A DNA stretch of 64,000 bases, taken from assembly GCA_038501195.1 (NCBI GenBank), contig JBBPUQ010000002.1, positions 2,542,001 through 2,606,000 of the forward strand. Reading direction: 5' to 3'. Numbering within the stretch: the first letter of the stretch is position 1; every line of letters begins with the position of its first letter. The notes below the pieces were generated by a model that saw only the letters and a list, made by a program, of their open reading frames with translations, did not search any database and was not told where the DNA came from. Made by a program: the position numbers and the translations under genes. The stretch comes from Nemania diffusa. Taxonomy: Eukaryota; Ascomycota; Sordariomycetes; Xylariales; Xylariaceae. Of this stretch, positions 10,704 through 23,439 are shown piece after piece.

Positions 10704-10988
10704 TTATGCAATTTTTATACATAGAAAACGTTCTCCCCTCTCGTAGACGCGTCTCTTAACTAATACAGTAGCGCCACCAAAGTCAATAAGGGCTATTCTC
10801 CCATCTTGAAATAGAAGATTGTGCTTTTTGACGTCACCGTGCTTTATCCCCAACATATGCAACTTCGTTAGACTTAGACAACATAAGTTAAAATCATTAG
10901 GTGTTGCGTGACGAAAATCAGTAATGAGGTCCATCATAAATCCGGTCATCCTCTCTTCCTCAACCAGGTGACCAACGAAAGTAGGCAC
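10704..10988 (-). pseudogene. Fragment of a fungal protein-kinase-like (APH/RIO-type fold) protein
   Basis: A 94-codon open frame contains, in order, LTKLHMLGIKHGDVKKHN, a kinase catalytic-loop motif (HGDxxxxN), and IALIDFGGA, the metal-binding DFG-type motif. This pair is typical of the small fungal kinase-like proteins often (mis)named alpha-galactosidase A precursors. A complete member would need an N-lobe upstream (higher coordinates) and a few more helices, and neither is found, so this is a truncated copy. The catalytic Asp and Asn are intact. It could be the last exon of a gene with unrecognised upstream exons, but 10990-11230 shows no kinase N-lobe. Confidence 0.55.
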
Positions 10989-12644
10989 GATTCTATGGCC
11001 CTATATAATTATACGTCATCGTCTGTTGTTTCCAGTTGAGGCACTTCCTACGGAAACCGTGAAATGAAATGGGAATAGGTAGTTTTGTGGACGCCAGAGC
11101 GGAGTATTCACTCCAAGTATACCTGGTTCTTGGAGAAAAAGGAAAAGGAGCAGGAAAAAGAAAAAAAAACCATAATTTGAACCAAACCCTTGTGTTTCTC
11201 TCGATTTTTTTTCTTGTGGAATGATTGCCCACTATTTACCCTCTTGTTTTTATTTTAACGCTGTGTACTCGAATTATACCAAGCCACCATACAGCGAAAC
11301 CATTTAATAGAGAAATGGTGGTTGAAGATGTAAATTATGTAAAATCAAAGGGCGGGGTCCAGCTCTATGTTATAAGTTTTTTTTCACTTCGGACTGTCTT
11401 AAATCTGTTAGACCTCTGGTAGATAGATTGTGCTAGGTAATACCGGCAATTGCCCACACCGTTATTTTTGGCACGTCTACCGCACAGTGGCACAGTTCAT
11501 CTATGCGTAGAGTAAATACCTACATATGTATTTACTTGACTTAATTTTCTTCTTACCTGGGTGGTGTACCCATGTACTAATAGGTTGGTACCTACATAGT
11601 GCACTTTATATCCTAAGCTTACTGTATTTACACAGTACTATACCTTTAAGACATACCTATCCGAGTACCTAATATGTGATAATGAGGAAAATAAATCAAG
11701 TCGAGCACTCAGTATTCAGTCTTAGATTACGTCAATGATTACCTCGGTCGAGAGGATTACCTAGCCAATGCAGTTCTAAAAAGACAATACAGACTATCTA
11801 ACGTAACAACAGAATACAGTGTACTGCGTAGATGCTGTTCTCAAATGCTGACAGCGCAAACATACGATTTGGTACTCGGTATGGTAAGACAGTGCTCCCC
11901 GCTACAATAGCCTGTAGCGCATACTGTAGGTAGTTAGTTGAATGGTCCAGATCAAAAGGGCTAGGGCGGTTCAACTATACCAGTAAAAGCAAGTAGGCAC
12001 GGGAGGCCCAGTAAATACTGGCAAATGCCGGCGATCTATTGGCGAGAGGAAAAGCCTAGGCTGCGGTACATAGTCATTATAGTTGCATCATCGCTCCCAA
12101 TATAATTGAGGACACGGTTGTCTAGCAGTGGAACAGATAAAGGTTACCCACCTTGACACCTTGACATCGACTTACCACTGTTACCAGTGACCACTTACCA
12201 CTCCACCAGCCTTGATTTGACTTTGGAAGCTTCAATCGTACCTGTCTGGCCTCCTTTCGCAATCTCCCAACACGGACAGCAGTGACAACAGCGGCATCGA
12301 CACCACAGCCCTCTTTTCAGCCCAGCAAAGTTATCACCAGTGCCTGCTGCTGCTGCTGCTGCTGCTAGTGTCTCATTTATTCTCTCGGGTTTGATCCCGG
12401 CGCGCACAATCACTAACCCATCCCATTCATCCATCAATCGATTAGATTGCCGCGTGTGCCCACAAGCCCTGCTTTCCCAGCTTCGATCGATTCCATCGTA
12501 CGGCATCCCACCTCGACATCGACAGAACTACTTCAATAATAGCGATCTGTGCTGCGATTTACAGCACGCACATTCTACTCCTATCCCCGGCCGGAGCCGC
12601 CAATCAATACGCGCAATTAGCATTTCTCTGTCTCGGTAGCCACC
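10989..12644. other. Long intergenic region and ERV29 leader
   Basis: Nothing coding is evident at 10990-12190. The last 450 bp are pyrimidine-rich and contain a CTG trinucleotide run of about eight units (12344-12366), probably within the ERV29 5' UTR. Confidence 0.5.
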
Positions 12645-13814
<1,170 letters not shown>

Positions 13815-14944
13815 ACGGCCAAATGTGAAGCTATCGGTTAAGTAAGACTACACAACCTATGAAGAGCACTTTTGGCTACTAAAAACTCGAGTATGCTCGA
13901 ATGTGATGCACCAGTTCTCTTTGGGCCACAGGCTTCAATGCAAAAAAATGAGGTTCGCATATCAAGGCGTAAAAGGCGTGGATTGAATTGCCATCTTCTA
14001 TTGGAGGTTGGGCTGAATGGACTCAGATCAGGTGTGGGACACCACTACTATACTACCTCTCTGCCAATCATTGGGTGTGGAATAAAAGAAAGACCTTTAC
14101 GGTTTACGAAAATTGTGTTAGGAATGGGTGAGAGATGATAAACATTGAGGATACAGATCCCTCTTAACCTCTCCTGCAAGACGGACAAATCTTTGCACAC
14201 TTACTCCTCTATAACAATTTATTTGAACAATTGATTTACATCTAGGCTGTGAGTGATTGTGAATGACGAGGATGAGAAGAATCACGAAAACAGGAGGGAA
14301 TAGTTGCGATACAGGAATATGTCAACTCGGTATCAAATGTTTAGAGAGAAAAGTTGGCATAGGTAACTTTGGTACTGCTTAGCTTGTGGCACAGCCACCA
14401 AGTGTGGCTCGATCGCCGGCACTGCCTCAGTACGGGAGGTATCCAATTAGAATTCCTAGCAGGTACGCATTCTCTTGTCCCTAATCCGTTTGCTCACTAT
14501 TATATTTATTAAACTCTTCGCTCTTATCAACTTGGCCTTTAAAATATACACAAACTCAAATTGAGGACGGCATCATTGTGGCTTTTAAGATCGACATTTC
14601 TTTCTAAGATTTTATGTTTTAGTGGCAGTACGCACGATGATAGCTAGGGTCATATGTACTCCGAGCAATACAAGCTCGCTTACTTCCCTTCCCCTGTCTC
14701 GTTCAGATATACCTAGTCTAGACTAGATAACGTCTCTTCGCTATTGGATGAGGGGTTCAGCTCGGAATCCGCCGTCGGTTCGCCTGTGTGGGCTGAATCA
14801 TGGCGACGTATTATAAGACCTCATGCCACTCGGATGAAGTCGTCGAGCACCACGATGCTTCTATGCGTAGATTCTAATAGCCAAGTGCGCGCGGTGTGCA
14901 GGCGATATGAACCCAGCCCTCCCACATAGGAGACGATATTGAAC
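13815..14944. other. Intergenic region
   Basis: 3' flank of ERV29 and upstream region of the HET gene. No gene, repeat or RNA feature is recognised. Confidence 0.45.
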
Positions 14945-16795
14945 ATGTCATCCGCGCCAGTATACTCACCAAAATGCGCGACGTGCAACGACGGCAAGGC
15001 CGGGCATGCGCATACCATCCACCCAACGCCCGCCGAGCTGCAGGCCAATATTCCACAATGCTTACTTTGTGCAGCAATATGGCATGGAATCAAGCTATTC
15101 CCTGGCGGCGACGAGTTCCTGGCTGATCCGCGACCGATCCATATCCGTTTGGGCCACTGGGAGGGCCAAATGTTTCGCGTGCGCTATGGACGAACGACCA
15201 CACTGTGGCACCTCGATCCATCATTCACCTTAATCAAGAAGCAAGGGGTAGCCGTGGGCAGTGACTTGATGCTCAAGGTGATCCCGCAGATGCCAGTCAT
15301 CAATCCCCAGCCACTTGCACCACCGACAGTGTCCGCGATTAGAAAGCACATAAAGGATTGCAAACTTCATCACAAACATAGTCAAGTGCGAAAGACGTAT
15401 GTTCCAGATCGTCTTGTGGACCTTGGGCCTCGCGGCAACAACCTCGACGCTGTGCTACTTGATGATACGTCAGGGATTAAAGGGCCATATATCGCGCTGT
15501 CGCATTGCTGGGGAGGCACGATTCCCTACCGGACTTTGCAGTCGAACAAGGACGAGCTATGCCAACGTATAGACTACTTCGAGCTTTCAGAGAACTTCCA
15601 GGATGCTTTTACTGTCGCAAGGCGGCTGTCGTACCGGTATATTTGGATCGACTCCTTCTGTATTGTACAAGATGACAGAGAGGACTGGCTTCAACAGGCC
15701 ACTAAAATGGCTGACGTATACTCCGGGGCCGAGCTCACCATATCCGCAGCAAGATCGTCGTCTTTTGATGAGGGGTTCTTATCATATCGAGAAACTGACA
15801 CCGAACTCGTATTTCCAGGCCGTCTCCCTCGAGGCACCAGGCTATATGTGCGTGATGGTGAAGCGCTCGAAAGCGTGCATCAAGGCATCAACAGACAACC
15901 ATCTAATCATGTACCACTGTTTCAGCGAGCATGGGCGTTTCAAGAGCGGTTGTTGTCCCAGCGTATCGTTCATTTTTTGAAAACTGAAATCGTGTTCGAG
16001 TGCGAAGAATCTCTCTGGTGCGAGTGCGGTGAGAAGGATTCGTACGAGGACTCAAACTACGACAAGGAAGTCTACCGCAGCTCGACATGGGAAGAGCTGG
16101 TTGAACAATATGTGTCGCGGAGCTTGACATATCCGACGGACATGCTTCCAGCAATATCAGCGATAGCACGTGACCACGACATGAAAGGAGGGTACATTGC
16201 GGGTTTGACACATGAGAAAATCTTCTCGAACCTCCTTTGGCAAGTCAGGGCTCCGAGGGATTTGAGTGGCGAACTCACCACAGCGCCGCCACCCAGACGA
16301 CCTAACATATACGTCGCACCAACGTTCTCATGGGCGTCTATTGTTACGCGAGTGGAATGGGTGAAGGGATCGTCGCACTATGAGCCTGTGTGCTCGCTCG
16401 AAAACTTCGCTACAACGTTAGAAAACCCACTCGATCCATTTGGGCGTGTTCTGAGCGGGCATATTACACTCCGGGGCCCGGTAATGGACGTAAGGCTAAG
16501 GTATACGCCGAGGATGTTCGAAGGTCAACTAAAAGGCCGCTTCCACCCCATTGGAAACCCGGACCAACCGAAAAGGGATGTCTGGGCCGTGCTTGATACC
16601 CTCGATACTCCACCAGTAGATGAAGAATTGAAACTCATTACTCTATGTGAGGAGATAAACTGGTATTTCAGAAACAACGGCTTGGTTCTCAGGGCCTCGA
16701 CCGGGAAACAAGGTTATGAGCGGATTGGTTGCTATTGGGAAGCTAGCAAGAACTTTTTTAAGGATGCACCGACTCAATCGGTCACGATTATCTAA
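14945..16795 (+). CDS. Heterokaryon incompatibility (HET) domain protein
   Basis: A single-exon gene of 616 aa; 14945 is the first ATG after an in-frame stop at 14927. An N-terminal pair of CxxC motifs (CATC near residue 10 and CLLC near residue 40) precedes the HET domain at about residues 180-300. It shows the classic blocks YIALSHCWGG, RYIWIDSFCIVQDDREDW and AELTISAARSS. HET domains act in non-self recognition and trigger cell death on fusion of incompatible hyphae; most members, including probably this one, have no proven allelic partner. The C-terminal 250 residues are the variable region usual for the family. The reading frame is intact, unlike its neighbours, which fits the birth-and-death evolution of HET genes. 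Confidence 0.92.
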   Translation: MSSAPVYSPKCATCNDGKAGHAHTIHPTPAELQANIPQCLLCAAIWHGIKLFPGGDEFLADPRPIHIRLGHWEGQMFRVRYGRTTTLWHLDPSFTLIKKQGVAVGSDLMLKVIPQMPVINPQPLAPPTVSAIRKHIKDCKLHHKHSQVRKTYVPDRLVDLGPRGNNLDAVLLDDTSGIKGPYIALSHCWGGTIPYRTLQSNKDELCQRIDYFELSENFQDAFTVARRLSYRYIWIDSFCIVQDDREDWLQQATKMADVYSGAELTISAARSSSFDEGFLSYRETDTELVFPGRLPRGTRLYVRDGEALESVHQGINRQPSNHVPLFQRAWAFQERLLSQRIVHFLKTEIVFECEESLWCECGEKDSYEDSNYDKEVYRSSTWEELVEQYVSRSLTYPTDMLPAISAIARDHDMKGGYIAGLTHEKIFSNLLWQVRAPRDLSGELTTAPPPRRPNIYVAPTFSWASIVTRVEWVKGSSHYEPVCSLENFATTLENPLDPFGRVLSGHITLRGPVMDVRLRYTPRMFEGQLKGRFHPIGNPDQPKRDVWAVLDTLDTPPVDEELKLITLCEEINWYFRNNGLVLRASTGKQGYERIGCYWEASKNFFKDAPTQSVTII

Positions 16796-16853
16796 AAAAA
16801 AAAATTTTCTATATAAAAAGAAGTAATAAAAAAATCATTTCATTGAGGATACT

Positions 16854-17302
16854 TTATTCTAGACCGCATAATAAGCATTTCCAACTGCAGCCTCTTTTCT
16901 CGCGGGTCTCCGAAATAATTGCGTCAAGGGCCGCGCCTCCGTGTTCATGGAAGCACTTGTCCAGGAACTCCTCGGACGGCAAATACCGACCCTCTAGGTA
17001 GCACCGAACGTGAGGATCGGCACCGTTCTGCAACAACAGCAGAAATATCTTGAGGCGTGTTTCGGCATAGAGCTTGGCTTCCCTCGGAGCCTTGTTGCCC
17101 CTGAACGTTTTAATATACGTGTTTTCCCATGCCACCGCACTCTCCCAAGATGTACTGGCCTGGAACTGCGGTGTGACGTAACAGCTCTTGTACTACTTCG
17201 ACGGTAGTGAGATTATGGCTGACACTATCTGAGGGACATAATGCATAATCTAAGAGAGGTCTGCCCATCTTAGCCTGTACCGATATTTTTTCGCCATCTA
17301 AT
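16854..17302 (-). pseudogene. Relic of an ankyrin-repeat type protein (C-terminal part)
   Basis: On the minus strand, about 17302-17175 reads GRPLLDYALCPS...TTVEVVQELLRH, then a frameshift near 17170 leads into VTPQFQASTSWESAVAWENTY and on through IFLLLLQNGADPHVRC to a stop at 16854. LLLQNGADPHV and VVQELLRH are ankyrin-repeat-like helices; the order matches C-termini of NACHT/ankyrin proteins common in these fungi. The frameshift, an upstream in-frame stop and the absence of the rest of the protein make it a relic. It is converging tail to tail with the HET gene, with only 60 bp between. Confidence 0.55.
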
Positions 17303-17491
17303 TAGTGCGAGAGGTGTTTCTATAGGCCGAATTGTACAGCAAGTGAGAGGAAATCGCTCTTCCAGCTTAGCGGCTGGGAGGTCGTTGGGTGGAAGTTTGA
17401 CCAGTGTTCTTGTGAGAGTTGTTTAGATTGCCAGCCTTTATCGCTCCTGGTCCTACTTCCGAGGAAGTGTGTTCGTGTTGTCCAAGCGTTA

Positions 17492-17791
17492 TCAGCCCCA
17501 TTGCTCTTGAATATTTCCAGGGACTTTTGGATGTTCGACTACCGTTGCACGATTGTAATGATGAGACCACCTGATGTTGACAAAGTCGTCATTCTTGAAC
17601 ACGACAGCCTGCTCGATCCATAGTGGATTAGACTTTCTAACCGATATCTTTGGGTCATAGGGAGGCCCTGTGGTAAACTGGCGAGGCGCGCCTGGATGCG
17701 CGGGCTTGCGTCGTGGGTCCTCCAGGGGCGGGCCCGAGAACTTGCCGTTAGCTATAGTTGAGTCCAGGTCTCGACGTGTCAGAAGGAATAA
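17492..17791 (-). pseudogene. ATG-less coding-like segment, unidentified
   Basis: An open frame of 100 codons on the minus strand lacks an ATG and ends in two adjacent stops (17492-17494 and the preceding TAA). Its residues look protein-like rather than random: a Pro/Gly/Arg-rich first half (DPRRKPAHPGAPR) is followed by SNPLWIEQAVVFKND and FVNIRWSHHYN. It could be one exon of a decayed gene. I do not recognise the family. Confidence 0.3.
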
Positions 17792-18785
17792 TTACCTATC
17801 TTAGCTCTGGTGTTGTAATCAGGTAATCCTTCACGAACAATATCTACCTCGGCTTGGATTAGTTAAATATGGTTCCAACTTTTGGGCTCAAGTGTCACAG
17901 TACTAAACCTCAAGGGGGTTAAGACTACAGCACGGGTCTATATAAGCCAACAGGATAGGCTTCGCAGGTCTAGATAGAACTTCCCCCCTTGTGCAATAAC
18001 AATAAGTCAATCTGGTAACGCTAGCAGTCTGTTCTGTGACACCAAGGTAGGCCCGTGTTAACACGCAAAAATCCAGCAGCGTGACAGCAAAGATGGTAGT
18101 TCTAACTAACCCTAACTTTTGATAGCCAGTGGTTGGATTTATTTTTACACTAAATTACACAGCTTGCTACCTGTGACTAGATAAATCTCCGAGAATGCGA
18201 CCTTAATAATTATGGTAAAGAAATAATTAAGAGTCAGGGTGTACCACCATAGACCAATGAAGATTGTTTGACACAAAGGAGTCGGTTACTTGAAATATGT
18301 AAATATACTGCTAACGTTGTTTATATTGAGACGGTGTGGGTGATATGACCGTATAGGTATTAGATTGATTAGTTCATCGAGTCCTAGTTTTTCTTTTCTT
18401 TATTTAAGATAGTTAGCCGAAGCTAGGACTTCTTACAGATAGTTACGCCTCTCAGCGGTCCCTTCGGGGGTCCGCTACTTCTTAATATACGTTTGCATTA
18501 CCTATTTACTGTTTTTTTTAGCCTCAAATCTCTAGAAGTGATCGATATAACAGTGGTCAGTCCTCTAGAGTGCGTATTGTGTGTGTGTTACATGCTTCGT
18601 TTCAATATACACTCTCTTTGTTTGTTTTGCTGTTCAGTAACAACTACTGCGCCCTTGTGCGAAGCATGGAACTCTTCTGGCAATGACAAGACTCTGTCCC
18701 TGTTTTTCAGCAACACATGTTTTAGTTTTGGGTAAACTAATTTCTATATAAACAGTTGCTCTTTAGCCCATGTTAGTTGATTATC
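17792..18785. other. Intergenic region with a possible repeat relic
   Basis: Contains an imperfect hairpin at about 18451-18473 (GCGG-T-CCC arm, TTCG-containing loop, GGG-T-CCGC arm) and a TATA-like CTATATAAAC at about 18743-18752, about 35 bp before the first ATG of the next small gene. No ORF is credible. Confidence 0.35.
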
Positions 18786-18882
18786 ATGTCCAACCCACAG
18801 TGAGTACTCCGGCAACTTCTTCACCCCTTCAAACCATAGCCAACATATCATCCACTTCTTCGTTTCTTCTCATCTTTACGCA

Positions 18883-19245
18883 ATGTCGTCCAGCCAAATA
18901 TCTGTTGTAACTCAAGGGACGGATTGCATCTCAAATGCTTGGATTGGGTACGTTAGCGAGAGTGCTGTCCTTCTCCATAGGACTACACACCATGTTGATC
19001 CCGCTAGATGTCACTGTCGCCGAAATCTAGACCCACATCAGGAGGCTCTTAATGATAATTTATTAATTGCTTACCTATTTGCGCTTCTACGCGACGATTT
19101 CATTGATCTTACCTTAATCCCGTATTACTTCACTGCGATGAAGACCGGGACCATTATTAGTTCGCTTCCAGATGTCCTACTACCTTCTTGGTCAGAGGAA
19201 AGAAACGTTTGGGTTGACCGGGACGGGCAAGATCTGCAAATGTAA
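18883..19245 (+). CDS. Small hypothetical protein (orphan)
   Basis: An open frame of 120 aa beginning MSSSQISVVTQGTDC. An alternative start at 18786 (MSNPH) with a GTGAGT donor at 18800 and a CAG acceptor at 18891-18893 joins the same frame and gives 121 aa; it is favoured by a TATA-like element about 35 bp upstream of 18786. No signal peptide, membrane segment or known motif is seen; three cysteines lie in the first half. No homologue is recognised. It may be a lineage-specific gene of the accessory region or a chance ORF. Confidence 0.35.
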   Translation: MSSSQISVVTQGTDCISNAWIGYVSESAVLLHRTTHHVDPARCHCRRNLDPHQEALNDNLLIAYLFALLRDDFIDLTLIPYYFTAMKTGTIISSLPDVLLPSWSEERNVWVDRDGQDLQM

Positions 19246-20139
19246 ATCAACAAATAGAGTCCTAGCTAGCCCAAATTCTATAAATGAATAAAAATTGACA
19301 AAAGAAAAGCACTTTCGAGCTACTGTAAATCGTGAATATTGGAATTTTTAGCCCTCTTTGCGCAGCACTACCGCTACTCGTTCACGTAGTAAATTAAAGA
19401 TGTATTTACAACTTGATAGTCGAAATGACCTAGTCTTCTTCTTCATATTTCTGGTATTAGATGATCCTTGTTTTAGGCCCTTAATACTGAGTAATCACAA
19501 AGCAGAATTTCCTGAGACTAAACAAAGATTCTACTGTAACACTACTAGACACGACTTAAAAGTCATATTCGAGAGTATAGGGTCATGGTAACGAGTGATA
19601 CTTAATACAAACCTGTTATTCCCTCGTTGGTATCTACATAGAATACACGTATCATGTAAACCTTTTAATATCGTAAGATTAAGGCCTCTTAATTGTGGTG
19701 GCATGACGATAGTCATCTTTCCTCAGGCATAACAACAAGCATAACAAAGATGGTCTTGAAGATTTCCTTGGTATACCTCGATTTCTGTCTGAGTTAATTC
19801 AATTGATCCAATGTTGATAGAAGTTCATTTGGATTTCACCATATGCTGTCTTTAAGCCGGTAGTTATCTCGTGGCTATAAAAAAACCTTACCCTGGTTTA
19901 AAGGGCTTCATATTTTGGTGATGCGTTGCTAGTAATAGCTATGTTTGTTCATATACACATTAAGCGATATATTCGTATTTGTTGACCTAACTACGTGTCT
20001 TCGTAACATTAGTTCCTTAGCCTCTTACTGCGCCTTGCCCCTTTCCCCACGACACTATTAAGATTTTTAAATCCGGGAAGTCAGATACCCTCTCGAATTG
20101 CATTACTATCCTTTTCCAAATCCACGCCCACATGATGTG
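19246..20139. other. Intergenic region
   Basis: AT-rich, no credible gene. It separates the small orphan from the 3' end of the minus-strand FAD oxidoreductase. Confidence 0.45.
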
Positions 20140-21882
20140 TTACGGTTTCCAGCCCCCGGTCCGATTCCTGAAGAAGTCGTCGGGATCGTACTTGGCAGAC
20201 ACCTGTTGGGCGAACGCCCGGCTTTCGGGGCGGAGTCGACCCCAGTAATCAGCCTGCGAGAACCCGTAGTTCATAAATATAGGGCAGTATGCCTCTGGTA
20301 GGATACCTTCGTCCTGCCACCCGAGCACAAGATCTCGGACGCCACTATACGTCTCCTCGAGAGTGCCAGCCATCTTGCTGTAGTCGAATTGTGGGATGAA
20401 ACTATAGTTCAGCTCTAGAATTAGGCGGTCAACTTCATCGTCCGCGTCGATTAGGTCTGGAGCTCGGGCCTTTGCTTGCCGTGCAATGGATTTCGGGAAC
20501 GGTTGGTACGCAATAGAGGCTATGATGCCGGGCTCGAGAAGCGTTGTGGACGACACATCGCGCCAGTGCGCGTGAATGCCTTCCATCACTGTCCCGGCAT
20601 TCTGGCTCGAGGGCAATGGGATAGTCTCTGTCCCGATTGTGACAACGGATCCTTTTACGACGACCCAGTTACTGCCGCCGATGAGATCGGAGTATGTTCG
20701 CGTTTTTGCGGTGTTCAGAATTTGCACACCGGCCTCCGTGAAGTTCCGGAAGATGTCTGCGGGTGGCGTGGGCCCGTCATAGAATAGGAATAAGATCCAG
20801 GTGTCAAGGAGCTCAATGTCAATTAACTCTGGAATCACGAGCCCAGTGCTGCGCTCCGATGTCACGATGACAGCTGCTCGGTCATCTGTGTTGTACTCTG
20901 CAAAGTCGCGAACAGCGCGAAGTAGATTTGAAGCGACCTCATCGGTGTGGATAAAGATCACATTGCCACCCCAGATATTGCCCTGGCGATACGTCTGTAG
21001 AGTATACGTCGTGATAATGCCAACTTAGAGACGCTCATTGTTAGTATTATATAGGTCCATATGTTAGTTGCCGGGGTGAGATCTTGCACTTACAATTATT
21101 TCCACCCCCTTTGAGTGCCCGAGCCAAGTCTGCATTCTCAGTTTGGGACGCGGTCACGATTGTGCCATTCGCCAACACCACCTCATACTCGAGTGCCGAG
21201 CTTGCCGCCCAGCCATATTGTGCGCTCATATATGATAAACCGCCACCAAGTATCAGCCCACCTGTCCCGGTATTTCCAATTCTCCCACCAACAAACGTCC
21301 AGCCAGAGCCCTGAAGTTTTGCTGCGATGCTATCCGAAATCAAGAGTCAGCAGGTGCTGTAAAGAAAAGACCCTTTAAGCAGATTTTGCAGTATGCAGGA
21401 GCAGCGTGCTTGGAACATACTGATACTGCAAGGAGAAATAAACGACTGAGGAATACGTACTCATCAAGCCGGTTTCCAGGCCCCATGCGGAGAACGCCGG
21501 TGTTAGCATCGAGAATGGCCTCGTCTAGCCGTGCTGTGGAAATCAGTGGCCCACCATCTACACTAGAAAAGTAGTTGTTGGGGTTGTGGCCGCCAGACTT
21601 GACGGCAAAGCTCTCATCGCCTTGATTCAAAGTCTGAATTATGACGGAGACCTCAGCTGCCGAAGTCGGGAATAGGATGCACGAGGGTTTTAAGGCAATA
21701 CATGAGGTGGACCAGTATTTGCTTTGCTCGTCGATATAGTCAAGAGAAAGGGGATATGCCACCTCAATATCCGTGGTTGCGGCTATGGTAGAGCACGTGT
21801 CTGCTTTGCTAAGCGTAGCCTGGAGCAGCAAAGCAAGCAGTGTTGCTCGCATTGCTGGAATACGCTCTCGAAGCATCAACAT
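20140..21882 (-). CDS. Secreted FAD-linked oxidoreductase (BBE-like)
   Basis: Exons 21461-21882, 21094-21329 and 20140-21023 (minus strand) give 513 aa. It is a PCMH-type FAD enzyme of the berberine-bridge/glucooligosaccharide-oxidase family, which oxidises sugars, alcohols or secondary metabolites with O2. An N-terminal hydrophobic segment (MRATLLALLLQATLSKA) is a signal peptide; the second in-frame ATG at 21852 would give a cleaner one. The FAD-binding block KSGGHNPN contains the His that is covalently flavinylated in relatives. GGLILGGGLSYMSAQYGW is the second FAD motif, and the C-terminal BBE domain ends with FMNYGF and YDPDDFFRNRTGG. The second flavin-linking Cys of bicovalent members was not identified. 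The substrate is unknown. Confidence 0.9.
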
Positions 21883-23439
21883 TTTCTCTGAAAGTTAGCC
21901 CGTTTCTTGGTGATTGATGGCAATACGGCTTCCTCTCGCTCACGATACATATCGAGGGACGACTTCATCGTATAAATATTACATGCCCCCTCTAGCTGCT
22001 CTCGTTAGCTTCATGGCCCTACGCCGTGGTTGGTGTGACCCCTGATCGAAGATGATAGCTTCTCATCTCCGTTCCACCTTGGGGTCTGCAGAATTCCAGG
22101 TTTGAATGACATTGCAAGGTTGGATTGGCAAAAGTGTCATCGGTCAATGTGACGTGTCTGAAATTGCAGCACTTTCCAGGATTTCTCTGCTACCTAGTTT
22201 GCCCGATATACACCCCGACGCTATACCGGGTGAGCAAGGCACGAAGACTAGGGAAATCGATGATCTTTTCTTGGTTTGTAGGATTGAAGGATCTTAAATA
22301 TCGGACTAGGATGGGCGAGAATCCAGGGAGGGTATAGCTCGTGGCTATTAGAGTGCTCTAGATCCTGTTCCGCATATGTTTTAGAGTGACATGCAGACAG
22401 GACCGTTGGTGATTCCGTTGCCGGATGGACGGTGGAGTCTGCCTCCGAATCACTTCAGCCTATAGCGCGCGACGCACAGTTGAAGACAGCTGGGTCTGAC
22501 TCTACATACGCATAGGTACGTATGTATCGAGTGCTGGCAAAAAGCTAAGCGAAGGTTCGCGTAGATGCATGCAGCTTGATCTATCCACTAAGATGTCGAC
22601 AGCTAGATTAACGCTCGAATGAACCTCTGAAATGGCATAGCTGGTACTTAAGACGTCATCTCACATAGACGAAGCCACATTGTCTCAAGCGAGATGCAGA
22701 TAGCCGTGAGTAATACCGAAACATGGCTATTCTGTGTACGTGTATGTAATTACGGCTTTCTTGTGTGTCTCCTTTTTGAGTGGGGGTACATACATACAAT
22801 ACCTAAATCGATACTCTGGGTTGGATGCGTACACTTACGTATGCGCAGAAGAACGGCTGAAAGACTAGCGCACAATCATCGATTCTTCACAGCTCATCAC
22901 ATAACTAGTGTAAATTAGTTAACGTCGCTTAGAGAACGCGGCAGAGCTGAGCAGATTCATATCATCACCCTTCAGGCAGGGTAGAGTAAGAGGGCTGAAG
23001 TAGACATGGGGAGTCTATCTACATAGCCGTTTATGTGTTGTTATGTAGGTTGCTTATGGGTTGGCTTGCCTCTTGAAAATGGGTAACAAATGTGTAAATA
23101 GAGTTGATGAGAAAATACTGTCAGATGACAACAGCTGTGACTTTATCATGACAGTGAAGCGCCACCTCGTCACAGTGGGGCGCTACCGAGCTTGGCGTCT
23201 AGCCTAGGGATCAGCACGCTTGCTGGGTTAGGTTATCTGGGGTATTCCGTAACATGCGCTACAGAATCCCCCGTCCTCCCTCCGTGTGCCGAGCGTGCCT
23301 GAGATAGTTAGTCCCTTACGGTTAGTATTCAGCCCACCACACTCAGAATCGACCATAGTGCTATACCTACCCATGTAAATAGCGACGGTGACAGGTTGTT
23401 TTAAAATCAACGACATCAAGACAAATCGGGTGGGCCAAG
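21883..23439. other. Divergent intergenic region
   Basis: Lies between the FAD oxidoreductase and TTI2, which are transcribed away from each other, so it must hold both promoters. A CG-rich near-palindrome (GCGCCAC ... GTGGGGCGC) sits at about 23160-23183. No gene is seen. Confidence 0.45.
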
